From Candidatus Berkelbacteria bacterium (GTDB taxonomy: Bacteria; Patescibacteriota; UBA1384; DTJR01), in NCBI GenBank assembly GCA_026397175.1, contig JAPLVK010000011.1, forward strand, positions 1 through 47,206: a stretch of DNA of 47,206 nucleotides, in the 5' to 3' direction. Of the stretch, positions 1 to 8,636 are shown piece by piece. Every line of letters starts with the position of its first letter. The stretch's first letter is position 1. Both the position numbers and the translations under genes were made by a program. Below the pieces are notes generated by a model, which had not been told where the DNA came from, searched no databases, and saw only the letters and a list, made by a program, of their open reading frames with translations.

Positions 1-47
1 CGGTAATTCGCCGACAGAGACACAATAAAATACCCAAAACAAAGTAA

Positions 48-80
48 AAACAAAAAAACTCGCCAAATAGCGAGTGGTTT
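48..80 (-). terminator. Rho-independent terminator candidate, second of a tandem pair downstream of rplK
   Basis: Minus strand reads ACTCGC-tatttg-GCGAGT followed by TTTTTTTG. Confidence 0.6.
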
Positions 81-159
81 TATATTTATGAGCCGGAAAT
101 TACACAACTTTTACAAAATTTGACATTTGCCGACAGGCCCCGAGTCACTAGTATGGAGG

Positions 160-195
160 GAAAAAGAATTCCCCGCCGCAAGGCGGGGTTTTCTT
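160..195 (-). terminator. Rho-independent terminator candidate downstream of rplK
   Basis: CCCCGCC-TTGC-GGCGGGG hairpin followed on the minus strand by AATTCTTTTT. Confidence 0.7.
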
Positions 196-215
196 TATGT
201 CTTCTTTTAGATCTT

Positions 216-641
216 TTATTTGGTAACTTCGATTCCCATAGATCTGGCTGTGCCTTCGATAATCTTAACGGCTTGATTGATGTCTGTCGCGTTAAGATCA
301 ACCATTTTCTTTTCGGCAATTTCTTTAACTTGACTTGCACTCACCTTGCCGACTTTCTCCTTATTCGGAGTACCCGAACCCTTTTGGATATTTGCCGCTT
401 TTTTCAAGAGGACTGCAGCCGGCGGGGTTTTTAAGATAAAGTCAAATGTTCTGTCTTCGTAAATTGTAATTTCGGCCGGAACAATCAAATCACCCATTTC
501 GCGCGTCTTCTCGTTGAACTTTGTAACGAAATCCATAATATTAACACCGTGTTGACCCAAAGCCGGACCAATAGGAGGAGCAGGCGTGGCCTTTCCAGCC
601 AGTGCTTGAATTTTGATTTTGATTTTTACTTTTTTAGCCAT
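216..641 (-). CDS. rplK: 50S ribosomal protein L11
   Basis: [46 protein letters not shown] is typical L11; precedes a terminator pair. Confidence 0.97.
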   Translation of the reverse strand: MAKKVKIKIKIQALAGKATPAPPIGPALGQHGVNIMDFVTKFNEKTREMGDLIVPAEITIYEDRTFDFILKTPPAAVLLKKAANIQKGSGTPNKEKVGKVSASQVKEIAEKKMVDLNATDINQAVKIIEGTARSMGIEVTK

Positions 642-686
642 TTTTTTCTTTATAAACTTTACGAACTTTTTACTTTATGAACTCAT

Positions 687-1241
687 CTACACTTTCTTCG
701 CCTGCAAGAAGTCAATATTAGCAGGGGTTTCTCGACCAAACATATTTACCGAAACCTTTATCTTGCCTTTTTCCTCATCAATTTCCGAAACCTTACCTTC
801 AAAGCCCTTAAGTGGACCATCGTTGATTCTAACCAAATCACCAATTTTAAACTCAATTTTATGCTTGGGCTCTTTGACAGCCATTCTTTTCATGATTCTG
901 GCAATTTCTTCTTCACCAACAGGAGTGGGTCGAACTCCAAATCCAACAAATCCGGTAACATTCGGGGTATTGCGGACAACATACCACGATTCATCCGTGA
1001 CAATCATTTCAACCAGCACATAGCCCGGAAAAATTTTCTTTTCCACAACATTCCTCTTACCGTTTTTGATCTCGATCTGTTTTTCGACAGGGACGATAAC
1101 ATTAAAAACAAAATCATGAATTCCGGTCGTCTCAATTCTTTGCTTCAAATTTTCCGCAACTTGATCTTCATATCCGGCATAGGTATGGATCACATACCAC
1201 CCTCTTTTTCCTTCTTGTTTGATATTTCTTTTTAAACTCAT
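687..1241 (-). CDS. nusG: Transcription termination/antitermination protein NusG
   Basis: WYVIHTYAGYEDQVAENLKQRIE...PGYVLVEM...VRNTPNVTGFVG... plus KOW-type C-terminus; between secE and rplK. Confidence 0.96.
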   Translation of the reverse strand: MSLKRNIKQEGKRGWYVIHTYAGYEDQVAENLKQRIETTGIHDFVFNVIVPVEKQIEIKNGKRNVVEKKIFPGYVLVEMIVTDESWYVVRNTPNVTGFVGFGVRPTPVGEEEIARIMKRMAVKEPKHKIEFKIGDLVRINDGPLKGFEGKVSEIDEEKGKIKVSVNMFGRETPANIDFLQAKKV

Positions 1242-1245
1242 ATGG

Positions 1246-1440
1246 TTATCCTATTTTAGAAATTGCCATTTTAAAAAGTTCGGTGAAGCCAAAATCGATC
1301 AATCCAAGAATCGTGCCGCTAATTATTAGCGCTATAACAACAATTACCGTATCGTTATAAACCCTTTTTCTTGAAGGCCAACTGATCGCTTTAATTTCCG
1401 TGGCGATTCCATTGACCCAATTTGAAAGTGAATTAAACAT
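1246..1440 (-). CDS. secE: Preprotein translocase subunit SecE
   Basis: 64 aa, single TM, 'EIKAISWPSRKRVYNDTVIVV' SecE signature; immediately upstream of nusG. Confidence 0.92.
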   Translation of the reverse strand: MFNSLSNWVNGIATEIKAISWPSRKRVYNDTVIVVIALIISGTILGLIDFGFTELFKMAISKIG

Positions 1441-1542
1441 TTTTTCCTTTAAAAAATACCACTAAATATTTAATGGCATTCTTGCTCGATTACCTTGATA
1501 AATTATAGCTTGAAGCCACGCGTTTGTCAATCTTTTGTTCCA

Positions 1543-2554
1543 TTAATCAAATTTTAATGCTTTTCTCCTTAAATAAATGCTTTGAACGACTCCCAGAATC
1601 GCTGATTCAATTATAACCGAAGTTCCACCATATGAAACCAAGGGCAAAGGGATTCCGGTTACCGGCATAATTCCGATATTCATCCCGATATTTACCAGTG
1701 CCTGAAACAAGATAAAAGACGCGGCACCCAGTAAGGATCACCGATCCGACAAATCCAGTCGCCTCCGCCCAGCCGGAAAAAATAAAGTCAATGTGAGCGA
1801 CTGGCAGAAATTGCAATTGACTTTGCGTTGCACCACCAAATCCCTTACCAAAAAGTCCACCCGATCCAACCGCGATTTTGGCTTGGCTTACATTATAACC
1901 ACTCCCCAATGTGTCTAAATTTGGTTCAATAAAAGCTGTTACCCGGCTCTTTTGATATGGTTTTAACTTCATCCAAACAAACGGAGAAATAAGAGCAATT
2001 AAAATCAACCCTCCGATAATTATTTTCATTGGAACCTTGACTGCAAAAAATATAATCAAGACCCCAAAAAGGATTGTAAGGGCAGTTCCGAGGTCGGGCT
2101 CTTTCATAATCAATAAAACCGGAATCGCCGTTAAAACCAAAAAATATAAAACATTCAAGAGGGTTGGTTTGATATCTTTTGCAAAAAAGCTGCCGGCAAA
2201 AAAAAGGAATATCAGCTTCATAAGCTCTGATGGTTGAAATTGAAAAAATCCAAGATCAATCCACCTTCTTGATCCAAAAATAGAGAGACCAACAAAATCA
2301 ACCACGAAAAGCAAAATTACGCCGAAAATAAATAAATAAGAATAAAACGATCTAAATTCACGATAGTCAAACAACATCAACAAAAAATAAATAACGGCAC
2401 CAACGCCAATATATATAATTTGGCTGCTAGCCAGATAGGTCTTACCGGAAACAGAAGTAATGCTATACAAAGTAGCAACTCCTGCGATAGCAAGCAGGAT
2501 TGGGACTACAACCAAAGTCCAGTCGAGCTCTTTATTGATCCTTGGTAGTTTCAC
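1543..2554 (-). pseudogene. rodA: Rod-shape determining SEDS protein RodA, frameshifted with internal deletion (or assembly error)
   Basis: N-terminal ORF 1607..2554 is SEDS/RodA; after GFVGSVILT the frame is lost, and another frame resumes GAASFILFQALVNIGMNIGIMPVTGIPLPLVSYGGTSVIIESAILGVVQSIYLRRKALKFD* ending at 1543. About 27 residues are missing relative to the in-window FtsW. Confidence 0.85.
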
Positions 2555-5468
2555 TTAACCTAATATACACTTTTCCATAAGATATTTTTGCCTCAAAATA
2601 CTCGGCATCTTGCTTTGATTCATTTTCGAGCTTTTTTAACGAGGCGGAATTCATAATCTCTTTTTTGTTTTCGTCTGTCAACTTTTCTGAATCAAAGTCA
2701 GTTGCGTAAAATGCAGAGATTTTTTCTGATGGCTTAAGTCCCATTTTCTTTCGTTTATCTTGAATTGCCCTGATAATTTCGCGGATGTTCCCCAGATTTT
2801 GAAGCCGCTCATTAATTTCCGATTCGATTATCACCTCTAAATCATTTTGCTTAAATTTGAGCGGACTGGAAAATTTCTTTTCATTTGTTTTCTGTTCGAT
2901 ATTAAGCTCGTCGAGAATAAGCGATTCAAACTCTTTTTGTTTTGACCCAAAGGAAACATTAAAATAAATTTTTTCGAGTGGTTGGCGGACACGGATAAGT
3001 TTTTGGGAGCGAAGAGAATGCCCGACTTCCACAGTTTCTCTTGCCTTTTTCATATCCTTCTCGATCTCTTCATCAATTAACTCTTGCTCGGCCTTGGGCC
3101 ATTCGGCCAAATGCACACTTATTGGATCATTTTTATCCCTGACTGTTTGCCAAATATTTTCTGAAATAAACGGTGAAAACGGCGCCATAACTTTGGCAAG
3201 GTTTTTTAAAACGAGATGAATCGTATCGAAGGCCGATAGTTTATCTTCTTCGCTTTCCGATCTAAACCGCTCCCGACTTCTTCTCAACCACCAAGTCGAA
3301 AAATCATCTATAAAAGACCTAATTTCCCTTGTGGATAAAACGGTCTCGTAATTATTTAAATTTGCCTCAACGGACAAAATTAAATCTTGTAGTCGCGAAA
3401 TGATCCATTGATCCAAGACATTTTGGTTTCCCTTTTCACAACTTGATTTTGAGCCGATTTCTTTATAAATTTCATAAAAACTTACTATATTATAAGTTGT
3501 ATTAATAACCTTGTTATAAATTTCGCGAAGATCAACTTCTTTAAAAAACAGATTGTCGGCTTGCATAACAACAGAGTTCATCAGATAAAACCTTAGAGCA
3601 TCAGCACAATACCGATCGAAAATATCCGAAGGGTCTGGATAATTTTTGAGTCGCTTGGACATTTTTTTGCCATCTTCGGCCAAGATTATTCCATTTACAG
3701 CAACATTTTTATAAGCCGGCTTGCCCATTATCGCAGTAGATAAAATGTGCAGATAATAAAACCAAGCACGAGTTTGATCAATTCCCTCTCCGATAAATTC
3801 TGCTGGAAAATTTGCCTCGAATTTTTCTTTATTTTCAAATGGATAATGCATTTGAGCATATGGCATTGAGCCAGAATCAAACCAAGTATCTAGAACATCC
3901 GGAACCCTCTTCATCTTACCGTCGCAGGACATACAGGCAAAATCTAATTTATCAGTAATGTGCTTATGAAGGTCTGTAATTTTTTGTCCTGACGCTTCTT
4001 CCAGCTCGGCAACTGAACCAAAAACTTTAATCTCGTTGCATTTATCACATTTCCAGATTGGTAGAACCGAAGCCCAATATCGTTGTCTGGAAATCGACCA
4101 GTCGCGAGCGCCTTCGAGCCATTTTCCAAAGCGACCTGCCTTGAGATGATCAGGATTCCAATTAATTGATTCGGCTAATTCGATTACTTCGCTCTTAATC
4201 TTCTCAACCGCAACAAACCACGAAGTTGTTGCGTAATTAATAAGCGGTGTGTCACAGCGCCAACAGTGCGGGTACGAGTGCTCATATTCTTTACTGCTGA
4301 ACAACAAATCCTTTTTCTCTAAGTATTCAATAATTTTTTTATCTGTTGCTCTAACATCATTTGCCGGTTTAACTGACAGGCCAGAGAATCCTCCATAACC
4401 AGATTTAATAATTCCATCCATGCCAACATGCTGAATAAATGGCAAATCTAATTTTTTACCCAAATTCATATCATCTTCACCAAACGCCGGAGCGATATGC
4501 ACAATTCCTGTCCCATCTTCGGTCGTGATAAAGTCCGCTTCAACAATTTGCCAGCCATTTTCAGCATTTTTAATATTTTTAATCGGGTCGAAACCAAAAA
4601 GCGGTTGATATTTTAGTCCGACTAAGTCATGACCCTTGAATTCTTCGACAGTTTTATATTTGTCCTTGCCAAAAATTCTCTGCAAACAATCTTTCGCCAA
4701 AATAAATTGGACAAATTTTTTACTTCTCTGATCTTTTTTCTCAATTTTTACATAATCGATGTCAGCACCGACAGCCAATACAACATTGCCGATCAATGTC
4801 CATGGTGTTGTTGTCCAAGCTAAAATTGATGTATCTGGCTCATCCTTTAGTCGAAACTCGGTAATAACTGACAAGTCCTTAATATTCTTATAACCCTCGG
4901 CAACTTCGGATTGCGACAGAGTTGTTTCACAGCGAGGACAAATATGCATCGAGCGGTAACCCTCATAAATCAACTTTTTGTCCCAAAGATTCTTAAAAAC
5001 CCACCAAACGGATTCCATGTACTCTAGGTCCATGGTTTTATAGGGGTTGTCCATATCAACCCAACGCCCCAATCGTTCAATTGTGCCTTTCCATTCTTCT
5101 GCGTATCGTAAAACTTTCGAACGGCAGAATTCATTAAACTTTTCGACTCCGTATTCCTCAATCTGTTTCTTGGTTTTGATTCCAAGCTCCTTTTCGGCAA
5201 TGTTTTCAATCGGCAGACCGTGGCAATCCCAGCCCCAGCGCCGCTCCACCCTCTTCCCCTGCATCGTGAAAAAACGAGGGTAAACATCCTTGACTGTCGA
5301 AGCTAGGATATGTCCATAGTGCGGAAGTCCTGTCGCAAACGGCGGCCCGTCATAAAAAACATAAGGTTTGTCTTTGGGTCGCTCGGAGATTGATCTTTCA
5401 AAAATTTTATTCTCACGCCAGAAATTGAGGATTTCTTCTTCTTTTTGTGAATATGGTGATTTTTCCAT
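2532..5468 (-). CDS. ileS: Isoleucyl-tRNA synthetase
   Basis: 978 aa; FYDGPPFATGLPHYGHILASTVKD (HIGH-like), KMSKRLKNYPDP (KMSKS), zinc-binding Cys pairs. Confidence 0.97.
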   Translation of the reverse strand: MEKSPYSQKEEEILNFWRENKIFERSISERPKDKPYVFYDGPPFATGLPHYGHILASTVKDVYPRFFTMQGKRVERRWGWDCHGLPIENIAEKELGIKTKKQIEEYGVEKFNEFCRSKVLRYAEEWKGTIERLGRWVDMDNPYKTMDLEYMESVWWVFKNLWDKKLIYEGYRSMHICPRCETTLSQSEVAEGYKNIKDLSVITEFRLKDEPDTSILAWTTTPWTLIGNVVLAVGADIDYVKIEKKDQRSKKFVQFILAKDCLQRIFGKDKYKTVEEFKGHDLVGLKYQPLFGFDPIKNIKNAENGWQIVEADFITTEDGTGIVHIAPAFGEDDMNLGKKLDLPFIQHVGMDGIIKSGYGGFSGLSVKPANDVRATDKKIIEYLEKKDLLFSSKEYEHSYPHCWRCDTPLINYATTSWFVAVEKIKSEVIELAESINWNPDHLKAGRFGKWLEGARDWSISRQRYWASVLPIWKCDKCNEIKVFGSVAELEEASGQKITDLHKHITDKLDFACMSCDGKMKRVPDVLDTWFDSGSMPYAQMHYPFENKEKFEANFPAEFIGEGIDQTRAWFYYLHILSTAIMGKPAYKNVAVNGIILAEDGKKMSKRLKNYPDPSDIFDRYCADALRFYLMNSVVMQADNLFFKEVDLREIYNKVINTTYNIVSFYEIYKEIGSKSSCEKGNQNVLDQWIISRLQDLILSVEANLNNYETVLSTREIRSFIDDFSTWWLRRSRERFRSESEEDKLSAFDTIHLVLKNLAKVMAPFSPFISENIWQTVRDKNDPISVHLAEWPKAEQELIDEEIEKDMKKARETVEVGHSLRSQKLIRVRQPLEKIYFNVSFGSKQKEFESLILDELNIEQKTNEKKFSSPLKFKQNDLEVIIESEINERLQNLGNIREIIRAIQDKRKKMGLKPSEKISAFYATDFDSEKLTDENKKEIMNSASLKKLENESKQDAEYFEAKISYGKVYIRLSETTKDQ

Positions 5469-5612
5469 TTATTTTAAAATTATTTCGGTTGTGTCGGAGT
5501 CGGTCACATGTCCTCGCCTGCTGGCTCGGCTAGTTTCGAGTTCCACCCTCGAAACCCCCGCCTCACATTGCTCAATTTGGTCGAAGACCATGAGCGAGCG
5601 AAGCGAGTCGAA

Positions 5613-5686
5613 TGGCAGGCCCTAGAGGAGTCGAACCTCTGACTGTGGTTTTGGAGACCACCATTATACCGTTTAACCAAGGGCCT
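5613..5686 (-). tRNA. tRNA-Trp (anticodon CCA), CCA 3' end encoded
   Basis: Acceptor AGGCCCT/AGGGCCT, anticodon loop CTCCAAA, T arm GAGGTTCGACTCCTC, G discriminator then CCA. Confidence 0.93.
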
Positions 5687-5688
5687 AC

Positions 5689-5707
5689 ATCCGCCTTGCG
5701 GCGGAAT
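5689..5707. repeat. Short palindromic hairpin TCCGCC-TTGC-GGCGGA
   Basis: Perfect 6-bp stem with tetraloop between tRNA-Trp and rpmG; similar core to the hairpin near 170. Confidence 0.5.
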
Positions 5708-5718
5708 AAAATTTCAAT

Positions 5719-5886
5719 CTACTTGGACTCTTTGTGTACAGTATGTTTTTTGCACTTTGGACAGTGTTTTTTCAACTCCAATTTGGTTATGGGTTGAATG
5801 TTGGATCTTTGCGTTATTTTATTTCTTGATCCGCAAATCGTACATTCTAAAACCAAACAATTTAATCGTGTTCCTTTTTTTGCCAT
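5719..5886 (-). CDS. rpmG: 50S ribosomal protein L33
   Basis: Not in the ORF track (55 aa): MAKKGTRLNCLVLECTICGSRNKITQRSNIQPITKLELKKHCPKCKKHTVHKESK; two CxxC pairs. Confidence 0.9.
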   Translation of the reverse strand: MAKKGTRLNCLVLECTICGSRNKITQRSNIQPITKLELKKHCPKCKKHTVHKESK

Positions 5887-5888
5887 AT

Positions 5889-6116
5889 TTACCTCTTCTT
5901 CATGTTTCTTATTACTTTTAATATTGTCAATAAAATTGCCAGTAAAATAAGGATCAATCCAACTATCAACAGAAAAGTGCCACTCGAAAAACTGTTTTGA
6001 GTTACCGAATCGGCGCTTGCTAAAAACGAAGGATTATTTGCTTGGACCAAACTAACAATTCCAATTATTAACAAAAAGACGCTGACTGTGTAAGATGTAA
6101 AAATATTTTTTATCAT
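5889..6116 (-). CDS. Hypothetical small membrane protein, two predicted TM segments
   Basis: 75 aa with two hydrophobic stretches; located between tRNA-Thr and rpmG. Confidence 0.6.
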   Translation of the reverse strand: MIKNIFTSYTVSVFLLIIGIVSLVQANNPSFLASADSVTQNSFSSGTFLLIVGLILILLAILLTILKVIRNMKKR

Positions 6117-6136
6117 ATTTTTCCTTTTTATTAATT

Positions 6137-6212
6137 TGGAGCCGTTGACCGGATTCGAACCGGTGACCTACTCCTTACCATGGAGTTGCTCTACCAGCTG
6201 AGCTACAACGGC
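6137..6212 (-). tRNA. tRNA-Thr (anticodon GGT), CCA encoded
   Basis: GCCGTTG/CAACGGC acceptor, ACTCC-ATGGTAA-GGAGT anticodon arm, GGTTCGAATCC T loop. Confidence 0.94.
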
Positions 6213-6381
6213 AGAATTTTGAGTGAAGGAGCGAAGTGTGGTGCCGGGTGAAGGATTTGGTCACCGGTCGATTTCTGCTGAAATCGCCGTCGACCCCGCC
6301 TCGGCCCGTCGGCCTCCGGCTTTCAAATCCTCACCGTCCCAAATATTTTCCCGCTTGGGGCAAGCCCCAATCGGGAAAATC

Positions 6382-6468
6382 TGGTGCCGGGTGAAGGATT
6401 TGAACCTCCGTAGCCACAAGGGCGTCAGATTTACAGTCTGATGCAATTGACCGCTCTGCCAACCCGGC
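6382..6468 (-). tRNA. tRNA-Tyr (anticodon GTA), long variable arm, CCA encoded
   Basis: GCCGGGT/ACCCGGC acceptor, CAGACTGTAAATCTG anticodon arm, class II variable arm. Confidence 0.93.
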
Positions 6469-6606
6469 AAATATTAGCTTCCAGCTTCCAGCCGTCAGCA
6501 AAATACTCTGTCAAAATAACTTGTCCCACTCCAGTAAACTTACGCGGGACACACTTCTTTTTTTATTCGGTGGCTGCGCCACGCGAAGCTCCGAAAGAGC
6601 GAAGTG

Positions 6607-6681
6607 TGGAGCCAGCGAAGGGATTCGAACCCCCGACCGTCACTTTACAAAAGTGCTGCTCTACCACTGAGCTACGCTGGC
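6607..6681 (-). tRNA. tRNA-Thr (anticodon TGT), CCA encoded
   Basis: GCCAGCG/CGCTGGC acceptor, loop TTTGTAA, T arm GGGGGTTCGAATCCC; variable position in anticodon stem closing pair. Confidence 0.9.
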
Positions 6682-6819
6682 TTATTTACTGCTCTACTTC
6701 ACCCCGCCCCTCTCGGGCGGGGCAAGCTGAGCTATCTCGGCGAAAATCAAATTTAACAATCGGCACTTCGTACCTTAAATGATATTATCAGAAAAACTTT
6801 ATTACCTCAAGCGCTATCT

Positions 6820-7359
6820 TCAGAACGGTTTGTTTTTGAGCTCTTCGAGCCACTTTTTATATTTTGAGTTTTTTGAGTCCAGCCGAACACATTTTTTGGC
6901 ATTCGCGATCGCTTCTTTCTTATCACCTTGAGAATTTAAGGCAAAAGATAAATTAAAATATTGACTTGCCGAATTGCTGTCCAATTTAATTGCTTCATTT
7001 AAAGCATCAATCGCATCTTTAAAATTTCTCTGATCAAGATAGATGACCCCCAAACGCGAGTAAATTCTAGAATTTTTTGGGTCTTGTTTGGCAGCTTCGA
7101 TATACCACTTCTCGGCAGATATATATTGTTTCTTAGAAAAGAGATCTTCTGCTTTAAGGAATGTTTCATCCCCTTCCGACCTCGCAAATACCCTGGGTTC
7201 GATTTCTTTTTCTTCTTGAAGAATAGCTGCTGTGTTTCCATTTAATATCACCGAATCCTCTGTAACCGGTGTTTCTTTTTGCACCAAATAAGCCCTTCGC
7301 CAGACAATTACAAACCCGGCTATCAGGAGCGCCAGTATTATCAGTGGATAAATAATCAT
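6820..7359 (-). CDS. TPR-repeat membrane-anchored protein
   Basis: N-terminal TM then tetratricopeptide repeats (AEKWYIEAAKQDPKNSRIYSRLGVIYLDQRNFKDAIDALNEAIKLD). Confidence 0.8.
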   Translation of the reverse strand: MIIYPLIILALLIAGFVIVWRRAYLVQKETPVTEDSVILNGNTAAILQEEKEIEPRVFARSEGDETFLKAEDLFSKKQYISAEKWYIEAAKQDPKNSRIYSRLGVIYLDQRNFKDAIDALNEAIKLDSNSASQYFNLSFALNSQGDKKEAIANAKKCVRLDSKNSKYKKWLEELKNKPF

Positions 7360-7360
7360 T

Positions 7361-8032
7361 TTAAAGTTTTTCTTTTATGGCCCTATTATAAATATACAAG
7401 TCCTCTAAAATCAGCTTTAAATTTACATTTGTGCTGTCTAGCTTAATTAAACCCTTAGCAATTTTTTTGTAAAGGTGTTTATTAACATCATTTAACCCTT
7501 TTATTTTAATTTCTTCAAGCCCCCCCATTAGCATATCCTTAATTTCGTCTTTTTCAATGTTTTTGATTTCTAAAACAAACTGTGAAAATGACTTATTATC
7601 AACCATATCCAATATACTTTGACGATCGTGAATTATGTTATGATCAAAGATAAATTTTTGGCACCTGGATTTTATGGTGGCAATAATCCTAGAAGTGGTT
7701 GAGGAAAATAAAATAATTCTGCCATAATCCGGTGGCTCCTCAAGTGTTTTTAATAAAGTGTTTGATTGCTCCAAATTTAATTTATCGGCCGAATATACTG
7801 AAAATAACCTGAATGGGCTGGAATGGGGTTTGAGTTCAAATTTGTTTATTTGCTCGCGAAGGTCCTTAACTCCCCCGTCGGGATAAAAAAACAGGTTGTC
7901 GCTTTTGCTGATATTGAGCTCATCGGATATTTTTTTGGAAATATCCTCCCAGTCATGAATACCGGAACCAATAATCAATAATGGTTGGGACGAATTTTGT
8001 AAATTTTGAATAAGTTCTTGCTTTATTGGCAT
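7361..8032 (-). CDS. DNA polymerase III delta-prime-like clamp loader protein
   Basis: ADKLNLEQSNTLLKTLEEPP...ILFSSTTSRIIATIKSRCQKF is delta'/DnaX-like; no Walker A motif. Confidence 0.75.
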   Translation of the reverse strand: MPIKQELIQNLQNSSQPLLIIGSGIHDWEDISKKISDELNISKSDNLFFYPDGGVKDLREQINKFELKPHSSPFRLFSVYSADKLNLEQSNTLLKTLEEPPDYGRIILFSSTTSRIIATIKSRCQKFIFDHNIIHDRQSILDMVDNKSFSQFVLEIKNIEKDEIKDMLMGGLEEIKIKGLNDVNKHLYKKIAKGLIKLDSTNVNLKLILEDLYIYNRAIKEKL

Positions 8033-8064
8033 GATAAGATTAAAATTATGTTACAAGGAACAAA

Positions 8065-8382
8065 ATGGAAATACCAAAGTTTGAAGATAAAACATTTGAC
8101 TGCAAGGTTTGCCAAAAAGAATTTAAATGGTCGGCAAGGGATCAGCAATATTATGCTAAAAAAGGGTTCAAAAAACAACCCCAAAAATGTAGCGAATGCC
8201 GGGAAAAATCTAACAAGCTTCGCGATGAGTCAATGTTCTATATTCACTGCGGGATTTGCGACAAGGACGGAGTTTCACTTTCCCCTCCACCCAAAGACCG
8301 AGTGGCAATTTGTGAGCAATGTTACAATAAACTGGTTAACGACTCTCTTGGTTTGAAGCAGGAAGTTGCTCCTTCAAGCTGA
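8065..8382 (+). CDS. Zinc-ribbon domain protein
   Basis: CKVCQKEF..WSARDQQYYAKKGFKKQPQKCSECR plus second CxxC pair. Confidence 0.7.
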   Translation: MEIPKFEDKTFDCKVCQKEFKWSARDQQYYAKKGFKKQPQKCSECREKSNKLRDESMFYIHCGICDKDGVSLSPPPKDRVAICEQCYNKLVNDSLGLKQEVAPSS

Positions 8383-8569
8383 TTCCCTTTTTCTCAAGAG
8401 TTCTAAAGCAATTTTGACAAAACTTAACGCCCCATTTTTTTTGCAAATTAGGTTTAACAACCCTTTTTGTTTTATGCAAAGAATGCGGTCTGTTTAAAGA
8501 CATCGTGTCGCCTTTCCCGCAGAGATAGCATGCATTTTTTGATTTAAATCTGGTTTGAATGCTTGACAT
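8336..8569 (-). CDS. rpmB: 50S ribosomal protein L28
   Basis: CYLCGKG...SLNRPHSLHKTKRVVKPNLQKKWGVKFCQNCFRTLEK; L28-like. Confidence 0.8.
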   Translation of the reverse strand: MSSIQTRFKSKNACYLCGKGDTMSLNRPHSLHKTKRVVKPNLQKKWGVKFCQNCFRTLEKKGISLKEQLPASNQESR

Positions 8570-8636
8570 ATGTATATTTCCTCTGTAGTATATTTGAACT
8601 GAACAAATTCTAACAGAAAACTTTAATTAAATCAAC

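Noticed and set aside
5530-5556. T-box-like motif upstream of ileS (minus-strand GAGGGTGGAACTC).
   Set aside because: It is a simple hairpin loop rather than the T-box bulge; UGGA does not match an ACCA tRNA-Ile end; no specifier loop is visible in the short leader.
6223-6470. ORFs 6223..6441(+) and 6261..6470(-) as coding.
   Set aside because: They overlap tRNA-Tyr and a GC-rich structured region; better explained by non-coding structure.
8006-8356. Plus ORF 8006..8356.
   Set aside because: Alternative frame of the zinc-ribbon gene at 8065..8382, which has the conserved Cys motifs.
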